DNA of 14,773 nt. Source: Bacillota bacterium. Its GTDB lineage: Bacteria > Bacillota > Clostridia > Christensenellales > Aristaeellaceae. Below the pieces are notes generated by a model. The model had not been told where the DNA came from and made no database searches. It saw nothing but the letters and a program-made list of their open reading frames with translations. Positions 5,885 through 13,704 of the stretch are shown here, one piece after another (the first letter of the stretch is position 1; the number at the start of each line of letters is the position of its first letter). The position numbers and the translations under genes are program-made. The stretch covers positions 1 through 14,773 of the forward strand of contig JAEZJP010000245.1 of NCBI GenBank assembly GCA_023415715.1, written 5' to 3'.

Positions 5885-5893
5885 ATTATAACA
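5885..5893 (-). promoter_or_regulatory. Extended -10 promoter of the sigma operon
   Basis: On the minus strand the sequence TGTTATAAT gives a perfect TATAAT (5890-5885) preceded by the TGN extended -10 motif (5893-5891). No good -35 box is visible 16-18 bases upstream, which is usual for extended -10 promoters. The start point near 5878 leaves a leader of about 24 bases before the ATG at 5854. Confidence 0.6.
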
Positions 5894-5993
5894 TAAAACG
5901 ATTAAGTCCGCCATTTTATTGCCATACTGCGCACATACCATCCGCTTTGATGGGACTATGGGATAAACGCATGAAAAGCCGGGAAAAATTTGC

Positions 5994-6022
5994 TTGCCTT
6001 TTGGGGGAAAGAATGGTATTAC
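5994..6022 (+). promoter_or_regulatory. Candidate promoter of the rbgA cluster
   Basis: A -35-like TTGCCT (5994-5999) and a -10-like TATTAC (6017-6022) are spaced by 17 bases. A TG at 6014-6015 forms an extended -10 element. Transcription would start near 6029. This would leave the ATG at 6039 almost without a leader, but it suits the GTG start at 6075. Each box matches consensus at four of six positions. Confidence 0.4.
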
Positions 6023-6074
6023 TAAAAGGAAACAAAAAATGGACTTCATACCCATAAATTGGAAGGAGCCGCCC

Positions 6075-7037
6075 GTGGAGATCAATTGGTATCCGGGACA
6101 CATGGCGCGGGCCAAACGACTGCTCGGCCAACAGTTGGGTAAAGTGGATGTAGTGGTGGAACTGTGTGATGCGCGGCTGCCGCATGCCAGCCGCAATCCC
6201 GACCTGGACAAACTGATCCAGAAAAAAAAGCGTGTATTGCTTTTGAATAAGGCCGATCTGGCCGACCCCAAGGAAACAAGCGCATGGCTTAAGTATTTTA
6301 AAAATCAGGGAATCCCAGCGCAGCCTTTTATATCTACAGGCGGAAAGGCCAAGGAAATACTTACGCTGATTGAAGAGGCCGCCCGGGAAGCGGTAGAGCG
6401 TGCCGCCCAAAAGGGTATGCGGAAAACCGTGCGCGTTATGGTGGTTGGCGTGCCCAATGTAGGGAAGAGCACGCTTATCAACCGCTTAAACGGCGGCGTT
6501 GCAGCAAAGGTGGGGGACAGGCCCGGCGTTACCAGATCCAACCAATGGGTAAAGGTGACGCCTTATCTGGAACTGCTCGATACGCCGGGCATGCTTTGGC
6601 CCAGACTGGACGACCAGCGGGCCGCAAGGAGGCTTGCGTATATCGGCACGATCCGCGACCAGGTGGTGGATGTGCCGATGCTTGCCATAAGGCTGCTGGA
6701 GGACTTGGTGGCCGTGCGGCCGGATGCCGTGGCGGAGCGGTTCAAGCTATCAGATACTTCCCTGCGCGGCGCAGAGTTGCTGGAAGGGGTATGCCGCGGC
6801 CGGGGCTGGCTTATGAAGGGCGGCCTGGCGGATACCGACCGGGGCGCCGCCGTTGTGCTGGACGAATTCCGGGCCGGAAAATTGGGGCGTATCACTCTGG
6901 AACTGGTAAGGGATGAAAAGCCTGCCATAGTCCGTTTGGCTATAAGGGCCGGGGAAGAAAAAGCGCCCGAAACGGAAAAGGAGCACACACAGGATGAAGC
7001 GCCAGCAGCGTCTGATGGAACTTACCAAGACGGATGA
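6075..7037 (+). CDS. rbgA: Ribosome biogenesis GTPase RbgA (YlqF)
   Basis: RbgA is a circularly permuted GTPase that acts late in assembly of the 50S subunit. The predicted protein has 320 residues. The G motifs come in permuted order: G4 NKAD at 58-61, then G1 GVPNVGKS at 125-132, then G3 DTPG at 169-172, followed by the C-terminal RNA-contacting domain ending near 300. The GTG at 6075 was chosen because AAGGAG (6063-6068) lies 6 bases upstream and the protein then begins MEINWYPGHM, matching the MTIQWFPGHM start I recall for Bacillus subtilis RbgA. An in-frame ATG at 6039 with AAAGGA upstream is a weaker alternative, adding 12 residues. The last 25 or so residues are a charged, low-complexity tail not typical of the family. 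The rnhB start lies inside this tail, a 44-base overlap that points to translational coupling. Confidence 0.95.
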   Translation: MEINWYPGHMARAKRLLGQQLGKVDVVVELCDARLPHASRNPDLDKLIQKKKRVLLLNKADLADPKETSAWLKYFKNQGIPAQPFISTGGKAKEILTLIEEAAREAVERAAQKGMRKTVRVMVVGVPNVGKSTLINRLNGGVAAKVGDRPGVTRSNQWVKVTPYLELLDTPGMLWPRLDDQRAARRLAYIGTIRDQVVDVPMLAIRLLEDLVAVRPDAVAERFKLSDTSLRGAELLEGVCRGRGWLMKGGLADTDRGAAVVLDEFRAGKLGRITLELVRDEKPAIVRLAIRAGEEKAPETEKEHTQDEAPAASDGTYQDG

Positions 7038-7602
7038 GCCATTGTGGGCCATGGGCATCCTTTTTGCAGGTATGGATGAGGCGGGCCGCGGCCCGCTGGC
7101 GGGGAATGTGGTGGCTGCATGCGTGGCAATGCCGCCTGAACCGCTGCTGGAATGGGTGGACGACAGCAAAAAGTTGTCCCCAAAGCGCCGTGAAATAGTG
7201 TATGAGCAGATCATGCAAACGGCGCTGTATGTAGGCGTAGGTGAGGCAACGCCTGCGGAAATCGACCGCATCAATATCCTGAATGCCACCAAGGAAGCCA
7301 TGCGCCGGGCGGCTGTAAACGTGCCGGCGAAGCTCTTTTTGATCGACGCCTTGCAGGGGCTGGGTTTGAGCGGTGAGGAGCGTGGCATCATCCATGGCGA
7401 TGCGCTGAGTTACGCCATCGCCGCAGCCAGCATTGTGGCCAAGGTAACGCGGGACAGGCAGATGGAAAAGCTTGACGAGCAGTATCCTTTTTACGGCTTT
7501 TTGCAGCACAAGGGTTACGGCACACCCCAGCACATCGCCGCTTTAAAAGCCCATGGACCCTGCTCCGCCCACCGCCGCAGCTTTATCGGGAGCTTTGTAT
7601 GA
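6994..7602 (+). CDS. rnhB: Ribonuclease HII
   Basis: RNase HII cuts the RNA strand of RNA/DNA hybrids and removes ribonucleotides misincorporated into DNA. The predicted protein has 202 residues, normal for the family. The active-site residues are visible: D28 and E29 in GMDEAGRGPLAG, D118 in LIDAL and D136 in HGDAL, followed by the conserved AAASIVAKVTRD. DSKKLS (57-62) and the C-terminal HKGYGT and HRRSF motifs are also present. The residue after D118 is Ala where I recall Gly in the Escherichia coli enzyme, a mild deviation. The ATG at 6994 has AAGGAG 10 bases upstream and lies within the end of rbgA. The stop overlaps the yraN start as ATGA at 7599-7602. The rbgA-rnhB pairing is standard in Bacillota. 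Confidence 0.97.
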   Translation: MKRQQRLMELTKTDEPLWAMGILFAGMDEAGRGPLAGNVVAACVAMPPEPLLEWVDDSKKLSPKRREIVYEQIMQTALYVGVGEATPAEIDRINILNATKEAMRRAAVNVPAKLFLIDALQGLGLSGEERGIIHGDALSYAIAAASIVAKVTRDRQMEKLDEQYPFYGFLQHKGYGTPQHIAALKAHGPCSAHRRSFIGSFV

Positions 7603-7955
7603 CGGAAGCCGGGGAAAAGGGGCGGCAGGGGGAAGAACTGGCCCTAAAATACCTGATGGAAAAAGGATACCGCCCGGTGGAAAGAAATTTCCGTGCCTTG
7701 GGCGGCGAGATTGACGTCATCGTGGAAATGGATACGCTGCTTATCTTTGTGGAGGTCAAGTACCGCCTAAGGGGATCAAGCGGTGCCGGTATGGAAGCTG
7801 TTACACAAAAAAAGCAAAAGCGCATCATAAAGGCCGCCGGGGAGTACCTTATGAAAACGGATCAGTTTACGCGGCCTATGCGCTTTGATGTGGTGGAGAT
7901 CACAAAGGATGGCGTGATCCATGTGGAAAACGCCTTCTCCGGCGACTGGTCCTGA
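7599..7955 (+). CDS. yraN: UPF0102 family protein YraN
   Basis: The predicted protein has 118 residues, the usual size. The family has the fold of restriction-endonuclease and Holliday-junction-resolvase-like nucleases, but its exact function is unsettled. Motifs in order are GEELALKYL (11-19), GEIDVIV (36-42), FVEVK (50-54, the core nuclease-like E-x-K), AVTQKKQKRI (67-76) and RFDVVEI (95-101). The ATG at 7599 overlaps the rnhB stop, with GGGAG (7588-7592) 6 bases upstream, so translation is probably coupled. In many bacteria yraN sits beside rnhB, comM and dprA, as here, but comM is separated from it by the glycosyltransferase gene. Confidence 0.95.
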   Translation: MTEAGEKGRQGEELALKYLMEKGYRPVERNFRALGGEIDVIVEMDTLLIFVEVKYRLRGSSGAGMEAVTQKKQKRIIKAAGEYLMKTDQFTRPMRFDVVEITKDGVIHVENAFSGDWS

Positions 7956-8007
7956 CGGAATACCCTGCTGTATACTGCGGGGAGCCTTGTATAAGGAGCC
8001 TATACCC

Positions 8008-11000
8008 ATGAACCGAAAGTTTCTCTTCTACTTGATATGCTCTCTCTGCCTAGCGCTTTTGCTGATGCCATCATTGGCTTTGGGCCAGGCGGCTGAAGAA
8101 AACCTGCTTCAAAACGGAAGCTTTGAAATGCTGGATACTGCCGGAAAGCCGGCGGGATGGTTTACACAAGCTTATATCAACGACCCGGGATATACGGAAT
8201 ACAGCGTTTCAGGCGGAGCCAGGGATGGGCAAAATGCCGTACTGGTGGAGAATTTCGGTGCAAATGACGCCAGATTTGCCCAGATCGTATCCGTTGAACC
8301 GGACACCACATACAGGCTCAGCGGATTTGTGCATACCGAAGGCATCCCCGATGCCGGCATGGGAGCCAACCTTTCTGTGGCCGATGTGTATGTGTTTTCC
8401 GAAAGCGTCTATGGTACACAGACAGGTTGGCAGGAACTGACGCTGTACGGGCGGACGGGGCCTGATCAAAATAGTGTCACCGTGTTTGCGAGGCTTGGCG
8501 GCTACAGCGGCGAAAGCGAAGGCAAGGCATACTTTGACGATATCCGCCTTACAAAGGTTACAGGGGCTGTTCCTTCCGGCGCATTTGTGACGGACTGGTT
8601 TAAATCGGAAACGCCTCAGGCGGACACTTCAGTAGATGAATATGAAGGGGAAACACGGCCTTATTGGCCGCAATTGATACTGTTTTCCCTGTGTTTCCTT
8701 GTGCTGGCAGCTTTTTTGATACCTTACCTGCAAAAGGAAACGGCGCAGGCAAGGCTGAAAGGAGAGCCGGAGGGGGATGAATCCCTTGCGGTTACGCTTT
8801 TATTGCTTGCGGCCTTTGCGCTCCGCTTGATCCTTTCCGTGAAAGTACCCGGCCATGAGGTAGACATCGACTGCTTCACCGGTTGGGGCAGCATGATGTA
8901 TGAGGGCGGCCCGGCCAATTTTTATGTGTCCGGCGGCTTTGCCGATTATCCGCCAGGCTATCTGTTTGTGCTGTGGCTGAACAGCGCCATCGTAAATCAG
9001 TTCGGTCCCTTAAGTCAGGGCATGCAGCTTCTGAACCTTAAATTTGTGCCTATTCTTTGCGACATGCTGGCTGCCATAATCCTTTACAGGGTAGGAAAGA
9101 AAAAGCTTCCCATGAAGGCTGCCGCGGCCATGGCCGTCCTGTATGCATTCAATCCTGCGGTTGTCATCAACGGTGCGGCTTGGGGCCAGGTAGACAGCGT
9201 GCTGGCTCTTGGGCTATTGCTGGTTGCCATCTTTGCCATGGAGCGCAGGTGGGACAAGGCGCTGCCTGTGTACATGCTATGCGTGCTAATCAAGCCGCAG
9301 GCGCTTATGCTGGGCCCGCTGGGGCTTACGGCCCTTGCGCTGGAGCTTTTCCGCAAAGATGAAAAACAACCTTGGAAGCAGCTGTGCTTTGGCCTTTTAT
9401 GGTCTTTTGTTATTGCTGCTGTGATCGTAATTCCGTTTTCTGTAAAACAGGAAGGGTCATGGTTCTTTCAAAAATTTGAGTGGCTGTATCAATTATATAA
9501 AGGTACACTCAGTTCTTATCCCCATCCCACGGTAAACACCACTAACCTGTACTACCTTGTGGGTCAAAACTGGGGATCGCTGGAAACGTCTTCAAACCGG
9601 GCTATTCCCTTGGGCATGGCATTGATTACCGGCGCACTATCCTTTTGGCAGTTTGCCACAGTCGCAAAGCGCAAGGGAAACCTTTTCGCAAAATACGGGC
9701 ATCTCATTTTTCAGGCGCTGGCCTTTGCCGTCTTCGTTGTCTTTGCAGCCCTGGACGTGAGTTATGGCATCCTGGGAACAGCGCTGATGGTTCTTACGAT
9801 CCTGTGGGTGGTGCTTACCTATCTTAGGGGGAACCACATCAGCAACCTGCCCCTGATGGGCGGCATCCTGTTTATCGGCCTGTATGTGCTGGGGATCAAG
9901 ATGCATGAGCGGTATCTTTTCCCGGCGCTGGTGCTGCTGTCGCTGGCGTATCTTCAAAAGCGAGACTGGCGCATTCTGCTCCTGCTTGCAGGCTTTTCTG
10001 TCACCACCTTTGTAAACGTAGGTATCATTTTGGACAACACCATCCGCTTGGGCAGGGAACTGGGGCATTTGAACCAGGATACTCAGGGCTTAGGCGTAAT
10101 ATTGTCCATACTCAACCTGGCGCTTTGCTTCTTTGCCTTCTATACGGGGGAAGTGCTTTGCGCGGGGGGGCAAACGGAACGCCACATGGCCCGCCTGTTC
10201 GGGAAGCCCGACAAGGCAGCGGCTGAAATCCAAAGGAAAACCGCGTTGATTTCACCCCGCGACGCACGCCTTCACTTAAGCAGGCTGGATGCGGCCCTTA
10301 TGATTGGCGTCACACTGGCCTATACGGTGCTGGCTTACTGGAACCTGGGCAGCATGAAGGCACCCCAGACCGCATGGGTATCCACCAAGGCGGGGGAGCA
10401 GGTGGTACTGGACCTGGGCGCGGAAAAGAACTTTCAAATGCTCTATTTCGGCGGCATCAACCATAATGATTTTACCGTGGCGGTAAGCTCCGACGGTGCT
10501 GCATGGTCTGAGGAATATCCCGCCAGGATGCAAGAGGGAAACTGCTTCCAGTGGCAGTACTTGGTGTATGCCAATCAGGTGGATGATTCCGTATCCTATA
10601 CCAGCACGCCACAGGATCTGACCGGCCGGTATGTGCGTGTCACGGCATCCGCCATCGGCCTGAACCTGAATGAAATACTGCTTCGCACTTTGGATAAACA
10701 AGTGCTGCCGGTAACATTATCCTCCCATACAGGCAACAATCCCGGTTCCAGCGCGGGTAAACCACCTGAAAATTTGCTGGACGAACAGGACACGCTGGAA
10801 GGGGAGCCGGGCTTTTATACCGGCACATATTTCGATGAGATCTATCACGCCCGCACCGCGTACGAGCATGCACACAACATCTTCCCCTACGAAACATCCC
10901 ACCCCCCTTTGGGAAAGGTGATGATGAGCTGGTCGGTAATGGCCTTCGGCATGACACCCTTTGGCTGGCGGTTTGCCGGAACGCTGGCTGGGGTGTTGAT

Positions 11001-12141
11001 GCTGCCGGTCATGTACCTTTTGGGAAAGCTTTTGACGAAGCGTACCGATCTTGCCGCAGCCGCCATGCTGCTGATGACCTTTGACCTGATGCACTTTACG
11101 CAAACGCGCATTGCCACCATCGACAGCTTTGCCGTTCTGTTCATTATGCTGTCGTATCTGTTTTTGTTCCGCTACCTTTTGATGGATTTCTGGGGTACCC
11201 CGTTTTGGAAGACGCTTGTTCCCCTGGCATTATCGGGTCTGTTCATGGGGCTTGGCATCGCCGATAAATGGATCGGCATTTACTCGGGGGCGGGGCTAGC
11301 TATCCTCTTCTTTTGGAGCTGCTGGCGGCACTTGTTGGAAGCACGCGAGGCTCGCAACATGCTGGGCCATAAGAAAGCCGTGCCGGAAGACAGGCGGGAA
11401 GTGATAGAGCAGGCGGCCCGGGAAGGTACTTCGAGAATCTTTGCAATTTGTTTGTGCTGCCTGTTCTTCTTCATAGCGGTGCCCGCCGTTATTTACTACC
11501 TGTCCTACATTCCCTATTTCGCCCCCAATGGCGGGGTGACGGTGCAAAAGATCATCGAGGCGCAAAAGGGAATGTGGTCCTATCACAGCACTCCGGGCCT
11601 TGGCGCGGACCATCCCTTCCAGTCGCCTTGGTGGGAGTGGCCCTTGATTTTAAAGCCCATGTGGTACTTCAAAGGTGACTATTTGCCAGACGGGACAGGC
11701 TCCACCATTTTTGCCATGGGTAATCCGGCCGTATGGTGGGCGGGCTTTGCTGCCCTTCTGATTGTGTTTGCCGTCTTTGTAAAGCGCCACGCCTGGCGTA
11801 CGGCAGGGGAAGGGCTGATTCATGCGCATACAAAGGAACGGGATATAGTGCCTGCACTGCTTCTGATCGGCTTTGCCAGCCAGTACATGCCCTGGGTCCT
11901 GGTGCCCCGTTCCACGTTCATCTACCACTATTTTGCCAGTGTGCCCTTCATTATCCTGTGCACAGTTGTTTGCTTTGCATGGCTGAAGGATAAATGGAAG
12001 GAAGGGTATGCCCCCCTCCTGTGGTTGCTGGTTGCTGTTTCAGCCATTCTGTTCCTTGGTTTTTACCCGTATGCCAGCGGCGTAGTCACACCTACCTCCT
12101 GGCTGGATTTGATGAAGTGGTTCCCCAAGATTTTTTATTGA
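8008..12141 (+). CDS. Double GT-C glycosyltransferase with CBM4/9-like and F5/8C-like domains
   Basis: The predicted protein has 1377 residues. ATG 8008 has AAGGAG (7993-7998) 9 bases upstream and begins a signal or anchor segment at about 5-26. Domains in order: a CBM4/9-like jelly roll at 31-195 (NLLQNGSFE at 32-40, closing AYFDDIRL at 184-191); a membrane helix at about 222-250; and a first polytopic GT-C unit at about 265-725. That unit has an acidic first-loop motif HEVDID (283-288), DYPPGY (323-328) and AAWGQVDS (400-407). Next is a discoidin-like module at about 780-900 (VVLDLG, VSSDGAAW, GRYVRVTA, LNLNEI). Last is a second GT-C unit of PMT/GT39 type at 945-1377, with FDEIYHAR (952-959), SHPPLGK (974-980) and the IATIDS helix. 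PMT-type enzymes move a sugar from a lipid-phosphate carrier to an acceptor on the outer membrane face. Substrates here are unknown; protein O-mannosylation or wall-polymer glycosylation are both possible. A single PMT usually has roughly half this length or less. Confidence 0.88.
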   Translation: MNRKFLFYLICSLCLALLLMPSLALGQAAEENLLQNGSFEMLDTAGKPAGWFTQAYINDPGYTEYSVSGGARDGQNAVLVENFGANDARFAQIVSVEPDTTYRLSGFVHTEGIPDAGMGANLSVADVYVFSESVYGTQTGWQELTLYGRTGPDQNSVTVFARLGGYSGESEGKAYFDDIRLTKVTGAVPSGAFVTDWFKSETPQADTSVDEYEGETRPYWPQLILFSLCFLVLAAFLIPYLQKETAQARLKGEPEGDESLAVTLLLLAAFALRLILSVKVPGHEVDIDCFTGWGSMMYEGGPANFYVSGGFADYPPGYLFVLWLNSAIVNQFGPLSQGMQLLNLKFVPILCDMLAAIILYRVGKKKLPMKAAAAMAVLYAFNPAVVINGAAWGQVDSVLALGLLLVAIFAMERRWDKALPVYMLCVLIKPQALMLGPLGLTALALELFRKDEKQPWKQLCFGLLWSFVIAAVIVIPFSVKQEGSWFFQKFEWLYQLYKGTLSSYPHPTVNTTNLYYLVGQNWGSLETSSNRAIPLGMALITGALSFWQFATVAKRKGNLFAKYGHLIFQALAFAVFVVFAALDVSYGILGTALMVLTILWVVLTYLRGNHISNLPLMGGILFIGLYVLGIKMHERYLFPALVLLSLAYLQKRDWRILLLLAGFSVTTFVNVGIILDNTIRLGRELGHLNQDTQGLGVILSILNLALCFFAFYTGEVLCAGGQTERHMARLFGKPDKAAAEIQRKTALISPRDARLHLSRLDAALMIGVTLAYTVLAYWNLGSMKAPQTAWVSTKAGEQVVLDLGAEKNFQMLYFGGINHNDFTVAVSSDGAAWSEEYPARMQEGNCFQWQYLVYANQVDDSVSYTSTPQDLTGRYVRVTASAIGLNLNEILLRTLDKQVLPVTLSSHTGNNPGSSAGKPPENLLDEQDTLEGEPGFYTGTYFDEIYHARTAYEHAHNIFPYETSHPPLGKVMMSWSVMAFGMTPFGWRFAGTLAGVLMLPVMYLLGKLLTKRTDLAAAAMLLMTFDLMHFTQTRIATIDSFAVLFIMLSYLFLFRYLLMDFWGTPFWKTLVPLALSGLFMGLGIADKWIGIYSGAGLAILFFWSCWRHLLEAREARNMLGHKKAVPEDRREVIEQAAREGTSRIFAICLCCLFFFIAVPAVIYYLSYIPYFAPNGGVTVQKIIEAQKGMWSYHSTPGLGADHPFQSPWWEWPLILKPMWYFKGDYLPDGTGSTIFAMGNPAVWWAGFAALLIVFAVFVKRHAWRTAGEGLIHAHTKERDIVPALLLIGFASQYMPWVLVPRSTFIYHYFASVPFIILCTVVCFAWLKDKWKEGYAPLLWLLVAVSAILFLGFYPYASGVVTPTSWLDLMKWFPKIFY

Positions 12142-12168
12142 TACAAAGGATGCAAAGGAGACGGGGCC

Positions 12169-13701
12169 ATGCTTTCCCAAACCCTGGGCTACGGCTTGAG
12201 CGGTGTGGACGGCTTTGCCGTAAAGGTGGAGGTGTTCATCACCAACGGGCTTCCGGCGCTGGATGTGGTTGGCCTGCCTGATGCCTCGGTGAAGGAAAGC
12301 CGGGACAGGGTTCGGGCCGCCATCATGAACAGCGGTTTTCGCATGCCTGTGGCCAGGGTGACGGTGAATTTGGCCCCCGCCGATGTGCGCAAGGAAGGCC
12401 CTGCCTTTGACCTGCCCATTGCCATTGGCGTATTGCAGGCCAGCGGCCAGGTGGCATTTCCGAACTTCGACGACGTGCTTCTGATAGGGGAATTGTCTTT
12501 GCAGGGAGAACTGAATCCCGTGCGCGGCGCGCTGCCCATGGTTATCAGCGCCCATGAGCATGGGATCCATCAGGTGGTTCTGCCATCAAAAAATGCCAAG
12601 GAAGTCGAAAGCATTCAGGGTATGCAAGTGTTCCCCGCTGCCAATTTGACAGAGGCGGTGCGCCACCTGACAGGTCAGAACCTGATACCGGCGCAAATTC
12701 AGCGCAGCTACGAAAGCTGCCTGAATGATACGGCGGAGGCAAATGATTTGGGCCAGGTCAGGGGACAGGCTGCTGCACGCCGGGCGTTGGAGATCGCCGC
12801 GGCAGGCGGGCATAATCTTTTAATGATCGGCGTGCCGGGCAGCGGCAAGACCATGCTGGCACGCTGTCTGCCGGGTATACTGCCGCCCATGACCTTTGCC
12901 GAGGCGCTGGAAACAACGAGGCTGCATTCCATTGTGGGTGATCTGCCGCCCGAGGGTGGGCTTATGATACGCCGTCCCTTCCGTGCGCCGCATCACAGCG
13001 CTTCCCTGCCCGCGCTGGTGGGCGGCGGGCAGGCGGCCAGGCCTGGGGAAGTATCCCTTGCTCACAACGGCGTCTTGTTCCTGGACGAGCTGCCGGAGTT
13101 TTCACGAAACGCTCTGGAAGCGCTTAGGCAGCCTTTGGAGGACGGGGTGGTGTCGGTATCCCGCGTCCAGGCCCAGTCCCGCTATCAGGCCAGGTGCATG
13201 CTGGTGGCCAGCATGAATCCCTGTCCCTGCGGGTTTTACGGCAGCCGGGTGAAGCAATGCCGCTGCAATCCCCTTGAGATCAGGCGGTATCTGGACAGGA
13301 TCAGCGGCCCATTACTGGACCGCATAGACATCCAGGTGGAAGTGGACGCTGTGCCTGTGGAAGAAATTCAGGCCACGGGCAGGGAGGAATCCTCCCAAAC
13401 TGTCAGGGAACGGGTGCAGAAGGCAAGGCTTTTGCAACAGGAGCGTTACCGCGAGGAAAACATCTTCTGCAACGCACAGTTGGATGCCGGACAATTGAAA
13501 AAGTACTGCGCCTTGTCCTCTGGTGCGCAGGAAGTGCTGCACCTGGCCATGGCGCGCTTTGGCATGAGCATGCGGGCTTACGGGCGGATTTTGAAGGTGG
13601 CCCGTACCATTGCCGATCTTCGGAATGATAATGCCATTTCCACCGCCGATGTGGCGGAGGCCATCCAATACCGCAACCTGGACGGGAAATATTGGAGGTA
13701 A
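12169..13701 (+). CDS. comM: YifB/ComM-family AAA+ ATPase (Mg-chelatase-like)
   Basis: The predicted protein has 510 residues, the full family length. The N-terminal Lon-protease-like domain spans about 1-170 (GLPALDVVGLPDASVKESRDR at 27-47). The AAA+ domain has Walker A GVPGSGKT at 221-228, FRAPHHSAS at 271-279, and Walker B GVLFLDELPEF at 301-311. A cysteine cluster follows, C352, C354, C364 and C366, in NPCPCGFYG...QCRC, then the C-terminal helical domain. In Vibrio and Haemophilus ComM is a hexameric helicase that extends branch migration when DNA taken up by transformation is integrated; the role in Bacillota is less clear. ATG 12169 has AAAGGAG (12154-12160) 8 bases upstream. It lies 27 bases after the glycosyltransferase gene, and its stop TAA overlaps the ribosome binding site of dprA. 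Confidence 0.96.
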   Translation: MLSQTLGYGLSGVDGFAVKVEVFITNGLPALDVVGLPDASVKESRDRVRAAIMNSGFRMPVARVTVNLAPADVRKEGPAFDLPIAIGVLQASGQVAFPNFDDVLLIGELSLQGELNPVRGALPMVISAHEHGIHQVVLPSKNAKEVESIQGMQVFPAANLTEAVRHLTGQNLIPAQIQRSYESCLNDTAEANDLGQVRGQAAARRALEIAAAGGHNLLMIGVPGSGKTMLARCLPGILPPMTFAEALETTRLHSIVGDLPPEGGLMIRRPFRAPHHSASLPALVGGGQAARPGEVSLAHNGVLFLDELPEFSRNALEALRQPLEDGVVSVSRVQAQSRYQARCMLVASMNPCPCGFYGSRVKQCRCNPLEIRRYLDRISGPLLDRIDIQVEVDAVPVEEIQATGREESSQTVRERVQKARLLQQERYREENIFCNAQLDAGQLKKYCALSSGAQEVLHLAMARFGMSMRAYGRILKVARTIADLRNDNAISTADVAEAIQYRNLDGKYWR

Positions 13702-13704
13702 CCC

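Noticed and set aside
5855..6271. Long N-terminal extension of the sigma-factor frame
   Set aside because: It crosses the TATAAT promoter and the divergent rbgA gene, and the sequence before residue MPDDIRL has no sigma-factor features.
7921..8007. Upstream start for the glycosyltransferase gene
   Set aside because: It overlaps the end of yraN and would put 29 polar residues before the signal segment; ATG 8008 has AAGGAG 9 bases upstream.
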